Source of the DNA: Gemmatimonadaceae bacterium
Lineage (GTDB): Bacteria; Gemmatimonadota; Gemmatimonadetes; Gemmatimonadales; Gemmatimonadaceae
Assembly (NCBI GenBank): GCA_035533015.1
Contig: DATLUQ010000058.1
Location: forward strand, 45,388-109,387
Direction: 5' to 3'
Length of the DNA stretch: 64,000 nt
Shown here one piece after another: positions 54,447 to 63,299 of the stretch. Each line of letters starts with the position of its first letter. Position 1 is the stretch's first letter. A model generated the notes under the pieces. The model was not told where the DNA came from. It made no database searches and saw only the letters and a list, made by a program, of their open reading frames with translations. Both the position numbers and the translations under genes were made by a program.

Positions 54447-55694
54447 TTAAAGATAGCGGTGGGCAGCAGCCACGAGCGAGCCGCCAGCGCCGGCGCCCAG
54501 CCGACCGACGAACCGGTGCCCTCTTGGCAACGTCGGGTCGGCCAGGCGAACGGTCAAATAGTCCTCGGTCAGTCCCGAGCGGTCTGGTCCCCTGCCCACG
54601 ACGATCACGTCCGCGCGGGCGCCGGCGCGCGATGCGGCATACGCCGTTTGCTTGCACGCGGCCAGTAGCCGCAGCTCGGCCGCACGCGCGCGCGCCACCG
54701 GTGGCGCGACCGGATCGGGCAGCCGCACGGCGGGGGTGCCCGGGCGGCCCGAGAACGGGAAGACGTGCAGGTAGGTGAAGGGCAGCCGCTCGCAGAGGGC
54801 CACGGTGCGCGCGTGATCCTCGTCGGTTTCACCGGGAAATCCCGTGATGACGTCAGCACCCAATCCGAAGGCCGGGCGCCCGGCCGTGAGTCGCTCGATG
54901 CGCACGGCATACTGCTCGGGGGTGTACCAGTGCCGACCCATCCGCCGGAGCAGGCGCCCCGACCCCGACTGGAGGGGGGAGTGCAGGAACGGGGCCACAC
55001 GGTCGCCACCGCCGGTGAGCAGCGCGCCAATCCGGTCGTCCACCTCGGTGGCCTCAACCGACGACAGACGAAAGCGCACGAGCGGCACCTCACGGACCAG
55101 CCGCTCGAGCAAGGCGCCGAGCGAGGTCCCAAGGTCGACGCCGTAGGTGCCGATATGGATCCCCGTGAGGACGATTTCAGGATGGTGCTCGGCGAGCCGG
55201 GCCGCTTCGCGGACGAGTTCGTCGGCCGGGCGGCTGCGATTGGCTCCGCGCGCCATCGTAGTGGCGCAAAAGGTGCAGTGCTCGTCGCAGCCGTCCTGGA
55301 TGCGGAGCAGCGCGCGCGTGCCCTGTTGCCGTGCGCCAGCGGACGGACGCACGGCATCGATGCCGAGCGCGCGGGCCACGGCGTCGGCGTCTCCCCCAGG
55401 GACCACGTGCGTCACGCCGGGTAGCGCCGCGAGGGCGGGCCGGCGGTCGTCGAGCCCGGCCACGCAGCCCATCACGACCGTGCGCAACCGGGGCGCCTCC
55501 CGCGCGGCGCGCCGCACGGCGTGGCGCACGTCGGCTTCGGCCTGCGCCGTGACGGCGCAGGAATTGAACACGGCCGCGTCGGCGCCCTCGGAAGTGCCGA
55601 CCACCTCGTGTCCGGCAGCCGTGATGATGGCGCGCACCGCTTCGGTGTCGGCGTGGTTGGCGCGGCAGCCGAACGTGCGCAGGTAAACCCTCAC
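54447..55694 (-). CDS. mtaB: tRNA t6A37 methylthiotransferase (MtaB type)
   Basis: A 415-residue radical SAM enzyme similar in layout to MiaB. RTFGCRANHADTEAV replaces the 'GCQMN' of MiaB, a marker of MtaB; auxiliary Cys occur in FNSCAVTAQ and VMGCVAG, and the radical SAM motif is CDEHCTFC. The TRAM-like tail (GLTEDYLTVRLADPTLPRG) is present. GTG at 55694 overlaps the kinase stop (GTGA). It forms ms2t6A in tRNAs reading ANN codons. Confidence 0.9.
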   Translation of the reverse strand: MRVYLRTFGCRANHADTEAVRAIITAAGHEVVGTSEGADAAVFNSCAVTAQAEADVRHAVRRAAREAPRLRTVVMGCVAGLDDRRPALAALPGVTHVVPGGDADAVARALGIDAVRPSAGARQQGTRALLRIQDGCDEHCTFCATTMARGANRSRPADELVREAARLAEHHPEIVLTGIHIGTYGVDLGTSLGALLERLVREVPLVRFRLSSVEATEVDDRIGALLTGGGDRVAPFLHSPLQSGSGRLLRRMGRHWYTPEQYAVRIERLTAGRPAFGLGADVITGFPGETDEDHARTVALCERLPFTYLHVFPFSGRPGTPAVRLPDPVAPPVARARAAELRLLAACKQTAYAASRAGARADVIVVGRGPDRSGLTEDYLTVRLADPTLPRGHRFVGRLGAGAGGSLVAAAHRYL

Positions 55695-56893
55695 GGGACA
55701 GCCGGCCCGGATCCCGGCGGGAGGAGTGCGGGCGCGGGAGGATGCACGGGAAGGGTGAAGTGGAAGGCGCTGCCCTGGCCCGCTCCACCGCTCCGTACCC
55801 AGATCCTGCCGCCGTGCGCGCCCACCACCAGCTTGCAGAAGGCAAGGCCGAGCCCCGACCCGCCGAGGTGCGGCGCGTTAGGGCTGTGCACCTGTTCGAA
55901 CTTGCGGAAGATGATGTCCTGATACTCGGGCGGGATACCTGGACCGTTATCGGCCACGGTGAACAGGATGCCGTCGCCCTCCCGCCGCGCCGTGAGCTGA
56001 ATGGCCACGGCGGTGGCGGAGTGGGTGACGGCGTTCTGCACGAGGTTGCCGAACACGCGGCGGAGAAGTGCCTTGTCGGCTTCGATCACCGGCGCGTCGT
56101 CGGTCACGTCCACCGTTGCGGTGGCGCCGGCCTGCCGCAGTCGGGTGGCCCACTCGTAGACGACTTCGTTGAGTATCGCCGCGGGTGCGATCGGCTCGAG
56201 CTTGAGCGCCACCGTCGTTTCTTCGATCCGCCGGATCTCGAGCAGGTCCTCGATGAGCGAGAGCAGATCCTCGGCCTTGCCCTCGGCCTCGACGAGGGCG
56301 CTCCGCTGCGGCTCGAGCAGCGAGCCGAAGTCCTCGTCGAGGAGCATCTCCAGCGTGGCCAGGACGGCGGTGAGCGGCGACTTGAGGTCGTGTACGATCA
56401 TCTTCATAAGATCGTCGCGCAGTTTCTCGAGCTCGCGCAGCTTGCGCGAACTCTCCTCCAGCGCGTCCATGGCGCTTTTGAGCCGCAGTAGACTGCGCAC
56501 GCGCGCACCGAGCACCAGGCGATTGTGCGGCTTGGTGAGAAAATCGTCCCCGCCGGCCTCGATCCCCTTCACGCGGTCGGTCGTGTCGTTGAGCGCCGTG
56601 ACGAAGATGACGGGCACGCGAGCGGTGCGCGGATCGCGCTTGATGCGCCGGCAAACCTCGAACCCGGTGTCGCGGTCGTCGCAGCCGAGATCGCCGGCCG
56701 GCATCGCGACGTCGAGAATGCACAGATCCGGGTGATGAGCGAACGCGGCGGCAAGCGCCCCAGGCCCGTCGGTGGCGGCGATGGCGCGAAAGCCCAACAC
56801 GTGGAGCTGGTCGAACAGCAGCTCGACGTTGGCCTCGACGTCGTCGGCGACGAGGATCAGAGGAGCATCAGCCGATTCCGCGCCCGTCTCCAC
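55691..56893 (-). CDS. Response-regulator receiver / histidine kinase hybrid
   Basis: A 400-residue soluble protein with an N-terminal REC domain (phospho-acceptor Asp61 in LCILDVAMP; VIFVTALND; FLTKPHNRL), a short coiled coil, then HisKA (His168 in MIVHDLKSPL) and HATPase (NLVQNAVTHS; DNGPGIPPEYQ; LGGSGLGLAFCKL). No membrane or output domain. Such REC-HK proteins usually receive phosphate from an upstream partner. The start lies ten bases from the preceding outer-membrane gene. Confidence 0.93.
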   Translation of the reverse strand: METGAESADAPLILVADDVEANVELLFDQLHVLGFRAIAATDGPGALAAAFAHHPDLCILDVAMPAGDLGCDDRDTGFEVCRRIKRDPRTARVPVIFVTALNDTTDRVKGIEAGGDDFLTKPHNRLVLGARVRSLLRLKSAMDALEESSRKLRELEKLRDDLMKMIVHDLKSPLTAVLATLEMLLDEDFGSLLEPQRSALVEAEGKAEDLLSLIEDLLEIRRIEETTVALKLEPIAPAAILNEVVYEWATRLRQAGATATVDVTDDAPVIEADKALLRRVFGNLVQNAVTHSATAVAIQLTARREGDGILFTVADNGPGIPPEYQDIIFRKFEQVHSPNAPHLGGSGLGLAFCKLVVGAHGGRIWVRSGGAGQGSAFHFTLPVHPPAPALLPPGSGPAVP

Positions 56894-56902
56894 GTCGCGG
56901 GA

Positions 56903-58051
56903 TCACGGCCGAATGGTGAGACCGGCGTTCATCGTCCATGCCGACTCGGAAATGCCGATGCCCGCGCTGCGCGTCATGCGGACCAACCCGAGATCGAAAC
57001 TGGCGTGGCCCTGCGCCATGCTGAAGCCGAGCCCCCCGGCCAGCGACGCCTCGCGCACCTGGTGGCCATCGGCGGGAAACGGCAGGTCACGCCAGCGGCT
57101 GCCCACCCGCAAGGCCACCGGGAGTTCCCCGAGCCTGGGCCCGGTGAACTCCACGCCCACGGACGAATCCCACGAGTTCATGGCGGTGCCGCTGGCCGAG
57201 TCCATCGTACCAAGCCGCGACCAGCTATCGTATGCGGTGCGGAACGCCAGCACGGTGCCGGTGAAGCCGGTGTACACGAGGCCCAGCCCGAACTCGTCGG
57301 GCACGTTGGCCCTGGCGATGAGCGTGTCCCCCACGGTCTGCTCGAACGGCCCGCCTCGCCGGAACGACACCGCCAGCCCGCCGAGCGATGGCTCGACCAA
57401 TTCGGCGCCGACCGACAGCGCGTTGCCGGTGAAGGTGTTGGTGATCGGCAGGACGCTGTTCCCGTACCGCACGGTGTCGGCGAAGCTCAGTCGCGTTGTC
57501 ACGATGTCGCGGCCGTTGATCGCATGGGCGGCAACGCCGAGCCGCAGCCAGCTGACGGGCATGTACGCGGCGGTGAAGGCGATATCGTTCACCGAGCCGT
57601 CGCTCGTCGTCGTCGAATTGAAGTCCACGGTGTCGCCGTTCAGGATCTGCTGCTGCGGCGAGGTGGTCTGCCAGGACCGGTCGAGCAGAGTGGACGACGA
57701 CACGCCGACGATGAACTTGTCGCTGAATGGCAGCGCGCCGATGAACACCGGGAACCGCTGGGTGCTCGAACTGGCAGTGTTGTTCCCATCGGTCACGCGG
57801 CGGAATTCGGGGGCCATCTGAACCGACACGGCGGCACTCCCGAATTCGAGCAGGGCCGCCGGGTTCACCGGAGAGGCCGGGTCGAACTCGGCGAGCGCGC
57901 CACCGGTCCCCATGGCCCGGGCACTGAACTGGCCCGGCGGGTAGCCCAGCCCCTGCACGCTGAGGCTGCCCTGCGCACGCACGGCGCACGGGGCAACGAC
58001 GAGGACCAGCACGACGAGCGCCCCAGCCCATGGCGACATGCGGCTCTTCAT
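56903..58051 (-). CDS. Outer-membrane protein, unknown family (PorV/FadL-like appearance)
   Basis: A 382-residue protein with signal peptide AGALVVLVLVVAPCAVRAQ. The mature N terminus, SARAMGTGGALAEFDPASPV and NPAALLEFG, resembles the 'GARAMGMGGA...NPA' pattern of FadL/PorV-type barrels; the rest alternates beta-strands and ends 'MNAGLTIRP'. ATG 58051 overlaps the stop of the preceding lipoprotein gene. The pair probably acts at the outer membrane. Substrate unknown. Confidence 0.82.
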   Translation of the reverse strand: MKSRMSPWAGALVVLVLVVAPCAVRAQGSLSVQGLGYPPGQFSARAMGTGGALAEFDPASPVNPAALLEFGSAAVSVQMAPEFRRVTDGNNTASSSTQRFPVFIGALPFSDKFIVGVSSSTLLDRSWQTTSPQQQILNGDTVDFNSTTTSDGSVNDIAFTAAYMPVSWLRLGVAAHAINGRDIVTTRLSFADTVRYGNSVLPITNTFTGNALSVGAELVEPSLGGLAVSFRRGGPFEQTVGDTLIARANVPDEFGLGLVYTGFTGTVLAFRTAYDSWSRLGTMDSASGTAMNSWDSSVGVEFTGPRLGELPVALRVGSRWRDLPFPADGHQVREASLAGGLGFSMAQGHASFDLGLVRMTRSAGIGISESAWTMNAGLTIRP

Positions 58052-59361
58052 GGCGTGATCCCGGTAATCTGATTCGGCGAATAGACGATGCGGATGCGCG
58101 GCCGGAGGCTCGGCGCACCGGAAGAGGGCGTGAACCAATACTGCGCGCCCGAGGCGCCTTCGAGCTGGGCGACCAACGCGACGGCTCGCGGATCGCTGGT
58201 GCCGAGCGCCGTGTGCCAGAGGCGCACGAGCTGGACCATCTCGAACTGCCGCTGTCCACTGTCGGCCGGCGCGAATCGTTCCAGTGTATCGAGGCCCAGC
58301 GTACCGACCGTCGAGAGCAGCCCGAGCGCGCGATACAGATCTGTCACGGCGGTCGTCGCCAGCACTGCCTGCGGCCAGACCGCCATCGTATCGTGGGCGT
58401 CGGGGGACAATGGGTTTGGCACCTGATTGAGCAGCAGGGTCGCCCGAACTACGGTGGTTGAATCGACGATTCCCGACGGCAGACTGAAGCGGATATACAC
58501 CCGTTGGCCAGGCAAGCCGCCGACGCGCAGCAGCGGGGCCGAGACCGGCGGCGTCCCGTGCACTACGATGAGGTAGTCGGAGAGGTCGGTGAGCAGCGGG
58601 CTGCCTGCCGGCGTACGCGTCATCGGGAACACGGTGGAGAAGGTAACCCCGGTCGTGTCGCCCGCTGCCGCCGGCTTGAACATGATACCCGCGATCGAGG
58701 TCAGCGACGTCCCCACGCGGATCTCGGCGCGCGACGGCCCCGTGACCTGTACGCCCAGCCGCAACCGCTTGTTCGCCCTGATATACGCCAGGAGCGAATC
58801 GTTCGAGATGGGAATCTTCAGGCTATCGGGGCCCAGGGAGTCGGGGGCGTAGGTCTGGGAGCCGAGCAGCCGGTCGGGTGAGAACAAAGGCGCGAGGACG
58901 GCCACCGCCGTGTCGGTCGCGGTGCTGTCCTGATTGCCCGTGTCGACGTCGTACACGTTGACCGTGATCGGCGCGCCCGGCAGCGTGAGCGACGTGTCCC
59001 GGCGCAGCACCAGGAACGCACTGTCCACCGCCTGGATGGACGAATCAACGACGGCGGTGCCGCGCCGCCACGTGGTGGGCAGCGAGTCGAAGCGGAGGAT
59101 CGCGCGCGTGTCGATCGTGTCGCCGCGCGTCGAAATCAGCATGTACCGCTCCTGCCCGATGGCCGGGAATCCGGTCACCGTGGTATCGACCACCACCGCG
59201 TCGATCACCGTATCGCGCATGGTGATGGCCTGACCCGGGCAGAGCGACGGGCAGGCCGCGTTCGATTCGAGATTATCACTGCACGCCCCGATCACGGCAA
59301 TCGTAACCGCCGCGATGAGGAGCGAGACCCTTCGGCTACGGGGCAGGAACACTGACACCAT
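58048..59361 (-). CDS. Lipoprotein with DNRLRE-like repeats, function unknown
   Basis: A 437-residue protein. The start at ATG 59361 gives a signal peptide ending in the lipobox AVIGAC. Two segments, 'TRAILRFDSLPTTWRRG...' and 'VYIRFSLPSGIVDSTTVV', followed by SAFLVL or RATLLL strands, resemble the DNRLRE domain seen in bacterial surface proteins; the end PRIRIVYSP also fits. Thus two repeats of a beta-sandwich. It overlaps the outer-membrane protein gene by four bases (ATGA) and follows cdd by ten bases. Confidence 0.75.
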   Translation of the reverse strand: MVSVFLPRSRRVSLLIAAVTIAVIGACSDNLESNAACPSLCPGQAITMRDTVIDAVVVDTTVTGFPAIGQERYMLISTRGDTIDTRAILRFDSLPTTWRRGTAVVDSSIQAVDSAFLVLRRDTSLTLPGAPITVNVYDVDTGNQDSTATDTAVAVLAPLFSPDRLLGSQTYAPDSLGPDSLKIPISNDSLLAYIRANKRLRLGVQVTGPSRAEIRVGTSLTSIAGIMFKPAAAGDTTGVTFSTVFPMTRTPAGSPLLTDLSDYLIVVHGTPPVSAPLLRVGGLPGQRVYIRFSLPSGIVDSTTVVRATLLLNQVPNPLSPDAHDTMAVWPQAVLATTAVTDLYRALGLLSTVGTLGLDTLERFAPADSGQRQFEMVQLVRLWHTALGTSDPRAVALVAQLEGASGAQYWFTPSSGAPSLRPRIRIVYSPNQITGITP

Positions 59362-59371
59362 CCACGTGTGG

Positions 59372-59824
59372 CTAGTGACGACTGTGATCGAGAGAATGCG
59401 GCGTGAAGGCGTGCGGTAGCAGTTCGGCCAGGGTCCAGCGCGCCTCGCGCCCACCCCGCGTGACGCTCAGCACGACGAGGTCAGGGCTGAATTCGACAAG
59501 TGCCTGGCGGCAGATGCCGCACGGCGGCGTGGGCTCGGCCGCTTCGGTGGCGATGGCCAACGCGAGGAACTGGCGATACCCCCGCACTACCGCGGAGCCG
59601 AGGGCGACGCGCTCGGCGCATACGCCCCCCGGGTACGACGCGTTCTCGACGTTGCATCCCGCGACAATGATCGCGTCGGGCGTGAGAAGCGCCGCGCCCA
59701 CGCGGAACCCGGAGTAGGGGGCATACGCCGCTTCCATGGCCCGCGCCGCCTCGTCGCGCAACGCGCCGAGCGTGCGCGCCACCAGCGCGTCGGAATCGGG
59801 CGGGGCTACCGCACGGGGAGTCAC
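59372..59824 (-). CDS. cdd: Cytidine deaminase
   Basis: A 150-residue enzyme. Zinc site: CNVENASYPGGVCAERVAL (Cys69, Glu71) and PCGICRQ (Cys102, Cys105), the homotetrameric CDA pattern. It converts cytidine to uridine in pyrimidine salvage. GTG at 59824 overlaps the deoB stop (GTGA), consistent with a nucleoside-salvage pair. Confidence 0.96.
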   Translation of the reverse strand: MTPRAVAPPDSDALVARTLGALRDEAARAMEAAYAPYSGFRVGAALLTPDAIIVAGCNVENASYPGGVCAERVALGSAVVRGYRQFLALAIATEAAEPTPPCGICRQALVEFSPDLVVLSVTRGGREARWTLAELLPHAFTPHSLDHSRH

Positions 59825-60993
59825 GACGCCACCAACTCCGGCAGGAACGAAGTGCCGCGGCCGCGGAATGCCACCCCCAGCCACTCGGCCACCGTGGCCC
59901 CCAGATCCGAAAACGTGCTCCGCCGCCCCAGATCGCGCGGGTGCACCCGCGGCCCGCACGCCAACAGCGGCACGCACTCGCGCGCGTGATCGGTGGATGC
60001 CGTGGTGGGGTCGTTCCCGTGGTCGGCGGTGATGAACAGCAGGTCGTCCTCGCGGAGGGCGGACAATAGTGCGGGAAGCGCTGCGTCGAACTGGCGCAGC
60101 GCCCCATAAAACCCCGGAACGTCGTTCCGGTGCCCGAATTGCTGGTCGAAATCTAGCAGGTTGGCGAACAGGAACCCATCGGCGCTCCCGTCGATCCACT
60201 CGCCGATGGCGGTCAATCCCTCAGCGTTGTCCGCGAAATGCCGCGACGTGATCCCCCGTCCGGCGAACAGATCGTCCACCTTTCCCACCCCGGTGCTGGG
60301 GATCCCCGCCTGCGCCAGTGCGTCGAGCAGCGTCTCCCCCGGCGGTTGGATGGAGTAATCCCGGCGGCTCTTCGTGCGCGTGTAGGCACCGGGCGTCCCC
60401 ACGAATGGCCGGGCGATCACCCGCGACACATCGTGCGGCGGCACCAGCATCCGCCGCGCGGCCTCGCACCCGCCGTACAGCTCGTCGAGCGGAATCGTGC
60501 CCTCGTGGGCCGCGATCTGGAAAACGGAATCGGCCGACGTGTAGAGGATCCATTTACCGGTTCGCTGCTGCTCGGGGCCGAAGCGATCGATGACCGCGGT
60601 GCCGCTGCCCACGACGTTGCCGAGCACCGCCCGACCCGTGAGGCGTGCGAACTCGTCCACGACCTCGGGTGGGAATCCGTGGGGATACGTCGGAAACGGC
60701 CGCGCGAGGTGCAGTCCGGCAATCTCCCAGTGCCCGGTCGTGCTGTCCTTGCCGGCCGATTTCGGTTCCATCAGCCCCCAGGCGCACGTGGCATGGCGCG
60801 TGGGTCCGAGACCGGCCAGTGCGGCGATGTTGCCCATCCCGGCCGCCTGGAGATGGGGCAGGTCGAACCCGCCCGGCACAGCGCGCGCGAGATTGCCCAG
60901 CGTGTCGCTGCCGACGTCGCCATAGGCCGCCGCGTCGGGCGCCGCACCGATACCGACGCCGTCCAGAACGACGATCGCGGCGCGCTTGGTCAC
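59821..60993 (-). CDS. deoB: Phosphopentomutase
   Basis: A 390-residue alkaline-phosphatase-superfamily mutase. Metal-binding motifs: VVLDGVGIGAAPDA, SAGKDSTTGHWE (phosphothreonine site), and ITADHGNDPTTASTDHARE. It interconverts ribose 1- and 5-phosphate in nucleoside salvage. GTG at 60993 overlaps the alr stop (GTGA). Confidence 0.96.
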   Translation of the reverse strand: MTKRAAIVVLDGVGIGAAPDAAAYGDVGSDTLGNLARAVPGGFDLPHLQAAGMGNIAALAGLGPTRHATCAWGLMEPKSAGKDSTTGHWEIAGLHLARPFPTYPHGFPPEVVDEFARLTGRAVLGNVVGSGTAVIDRFGPEQQRTGKWILYTSADSVFQIAAHEGTIPLDELYGGCEAARRMLVPPHDVSRVIARPFVGTPGAYTRTKSRRDYSIQPPGETLLDALAQAGIPSTGVGKVDDLFAGRGITSRHFADNAEGLTAIGEWIDGSADGFLFANLLDFDQQFGHRNDVPGFYGALRQFDAALPALLSALREDDLLFITADHGNDPTTASTDHARECVPLLACGPRVHPRDLGRRSTFSDLGATVAEWLGVAFRGRGTSFLPELVAS

Positions 60994-62081
60994 TCGTGGT
61001 CCCCGTAGATGCGCGGAAGACGCGAATGCAGTTCGGTGAGCAGCTCGTACGGCGACAGGTGTCCGAACCGCGCCACGTCCTGCACGGTAAGCAGGTCGTC
61101 GCCGTCGCGTCCGATGAGTGTCACCACGTCGCCCACCGCGCAGGGCACGTCGGTGACGTCGACCATCGTCATGTCCATGGTCACCGCGCCCGCCACCGGC
61201 ACGCGGCGTCCCCGGACCAGTGCCCAGCCCCGGTTGCCCAGCGCCCGACGGTAGCCGTCGGCGTAGCCGAGCGGGAGAGTGGCAATGCGCCGCGGCCAGT
61301 CGTCCGGGTGTGACCCCGGGGGCGGATAGGTGGCCCCATAGCTCACCGTGTCGCCGTCGCGGATGGCGCGCAGCTCGACGATCCGCGCCCGTACCGCGAC
61401 CACGGGTTCTGGATCGAGTCCCGCCTCGGTTCCCACGCCATAGAGAAAGATCCCGGGACGCGCGAGATCCCACTGGGACGGCCCTTCGTTGTGCTCGATG
61501 GCGGCCGACGATTCCGCGTGCAGCAGCGCGGGCCGGTGCGTGAGTTGTGCCAACGCCTCCTGGAACCGCTGGGTCTGCACGGCCACCGACGCGCGATCTC
61601 TGAGCACCGAGTGATAGTGCGTGAACGCGCCTTCGGGCGGGAACCGGGCCAGCAGGTCGCGACTGGCGCCGATCTCACGCCACGGGATGCCGGCGCGGTT
61701 CATGCCGGTATCGATGGAGAGGTGCCACGGCGCCCCGCTCGGCCCCCAGGCAGCGATCGCCGCGCGATCGCCGAGCGCTGGACGGAGACCCGCGGCGCGT
61801 GCGGCGTCGAAGGTCTCGGGCAGGATTGGCGTGAGCACGAGGATCGGGCGCACGATGCCGGCGGCGCGGAGCTCTTCTCCCTCGTCGATGGTCCCCACGC
61901 CATAGCCCCAGGGCGCGGTCGCTTCGAGCGCGCGCGCCACGCCCACGGCGCCCAGTCCATAGGCGTCGGCTTTGACCATCGGCAGCAACGGAACGCGTGC
62001 GGCCGCGGCAATCTTGTCGGTGTTGCGCTTGAGCGCGCCGAGGTCGATTTCGAGCCAGGCGCGCGTCGTGGCCCGAGTCAT
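60990..62081 (-). CDS. alr: Alanine racemase
   Basis: A 363-residue fold-type III PLP enzyme. Lys37 in PMVKADAYGLG binds PLP, and the catalytic tyrosine is in TVSYGATYPP. It makes D-alanine for peptidoglycan. ATG at 62081 lies 18 bases downstream of a near-consensus promoter (-10 TATACT), and it heads the alr-deoB-cdd-... array. No ribosome-binding site is obvious. Confidence 0.96.
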   Translation of the reverse strand: MTRATTRAWLEIDLGALKRNTDKIAAAARVPLLPMVKADAYGLGAVGVARALEATAPWGYGVGTIDEGEELRAAGIVRPILVLTPILPETFDAARAAGLRPALGDRAAIAAWGPSGAPWHLSIDTGMNRAGIPWREIGASRDLLARFPPEGAFTHYHSVLRDRASVAVQTQRFQEALAQLTHRPALLHAESSAAIEHNEGPSQWDLARPGIFLYGVGTEAGLDPEPVVAVRARIVELRAIRDGDTVSYGATYPPPGSHPDDWPRRIATLPLGYADGYRRALGNRGWALVRGRRVPVAGAVTMDMTMVDVTDVPCAVGDVVTLIGRDGDDLLTVQDVARFGHLSPYELLTELHSRLPRIYGDHE

Positions 62082-62110
62082 TGAGCTATCATTCGCAGGG
62101 CGGGTAGTAT
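62081..62110 (+). promoter_or_regulatory. Candidate promoter of mazG
   Basis: TTGAGC at 62081-62086, 18-base spacer, TAGTAT at 62105-62110. Start near 62117; GGAGG lies 7-11 bases before the mazG GTG. It overlaps the alr promoter on the other strand. Confidence 0.5.
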
Positions 62111-62134
62111 ATCGGACGCACGGAGGCGAGGCAA
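62106..62134 (-). promoter_or_regulatory. Promoter of the alr array
   Basis: Minus strand: TTGCCT (62134-62129), 17-base spacer, TATACT (62111-62106). Start near 62099, about 18 bases before the alr ATG. The -10 is nearly coincident with that of mazG. Confidence 0.6.
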
Positions 62135-62908
62135 GTGACACGGCCACTTGAAGATACGCTCGAATTGATGAAGGATCTGCGCAAGCGCTGCGAATGGGAC
62201 GCGGCACAGACGCACGAGTCGTTGCGGCCCTATCTGATCGAGGAAGCCCATGAAGTGGACGATGCGATCCGCTCGGGAGACGACCCGCTGCTGCGGGAGG
62301 AGTTGGGTGACCTCCTACTCCAGGTGCTGTTTCACTCGGTGGTGGCCGAGGAGCGCGGCGCGTTCACGTTTGACGATGTGGCCGAGACGTTCATCACGAA
62401 GATGAAGGGACGGCATCCGCATCTGTACGGCGATGGGGTGCGGGAACCATGGGAGCAGCAGAAGGCGAAGCGGCGCGGGAGCATCGTGGACGGGCTGCCG
62501 GTGGGGCTGCCAAGTCTGCACAAGGCATTTCGCCTTCAGGATCGCGCCGCGGGCGTGGGGTTCGATTGGCCCGACGTGGGCGGGCCGCTGGCCAAAGTCG
62601 AGGAGGAGCTGGGTGAGGTGCGCGACGAGTTGGCGCGGATGCCGGCGCGTCCGGCGCACGGACCGCTATACGATCATGCTCATGGCCGGCTGGAAGGCGA
62701 ACTGGGGGATCTGCTCTTCGCGGTGGTGAACCTGTGCCGGAAGGCGGGCGTGCACCCGGCGCTGGCGCTGGACAGAGCGAACGACAAGTTCGTGCGGCGG
62801 TTTCGGGGGATCGAGGAGAAGGCGAAGGCGCGTGGCGTGGACGTGGGAACGGCTGGGTTGGAGGCGTTGGACTTGTTGTGGGACGAGGTGAAGGGGGACG
62901 AACGGTAG
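62135..62908 (+). CDS. mazG: Nucleoside triphosphate pyrophosphohydrolase MazG
   Basis: A 257-residue protein with two MazG helical domains. EEAHEVDDAIRSG and REELGDLLLQVLFHSVVAEE give the EExxE...ExxD metal motif in domain 1; VEEELGEVRDELAR and EGELGDLLFAVVNL repeat it in domain 2. It hydrolyses non-canonical or excess NTPs. The GTG 62135 is preceded by GGAGGCGAGG. Confidence 0.95.
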   Translation: MTRPLEDTLELMKDLRKRCEWDAAQTHESLRPYLIEEAHEVDDAIRSGDDPLLREELGDLLLQVLFHSVVAEERGAFTFDDVAETFITKMKGRHPHLYGDGVREPWEQQKAKRRGSIVDGLPVGLPSLHKAFRLQDRAAGVGFDWPDVGGPLAKVEEELGEVRDELARMPARPAHGPLYDHAHGRLEGELGDLLFAVVNLCRKAGVHPALALDRANDKFVRRFRGIEEKAKARGVDVGTAGLEALDLLWDEVKGDER

Positions 62909-63299
62909 ACAGTGCCGCAGCGCTCCGGCCTGATCCGAGCCCCGGTAAGGCGAGCCGCGGCGCGTCAGCGCACGGGTCCGCAGGCGAAGGGGTCGCAGAA
63001 CTTCGGGGCGCGCAGGAATGCGGAATCGGCCAGCGCTTCTCGGATTGCATGCATGGCCGAGCCCTCCGTCGGGAAAGCACAGGTACGCCTGGCTTCGCAC
63101 GGAGCGACGGTATCTTGCCAGCGTCACCAAATCGTCTACCGGGCCGACCGCCCCGGCATCCCACCTGGGCCGTTCGCCTCGCCGCCGCCAGAGCTCGGGC
63201 GCGCCACTTCTCCTGGCCTTCAACCACTCTCCCGTGAACGCCAACGGCGCCCCGATCCTGGGACGCCGTGCTCACCGCTCCCGTGTGCCCCCTCCGGCC
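62909..63299. other. 391-base intergenic region
   Basis: Between the convergent ends of mazG and asnS. I see no credible gene, tRNA, riboswitch or intrinsic terminator in it. Frames open through it have random GC-rich composition. Confidence 0.5.

Noticed and set aside
56525..58072. 515-codon plus-strand frame opposite the kinase and barrel genes
   Set aside because: Antisense to genes with recognisable domains or signal peptides.
62666..63244. Minus-strand frame across mazG's end and the following gap
   Set aside because: No recognisable domain, overlaps mazG antisense, and Arg-rich random composition.
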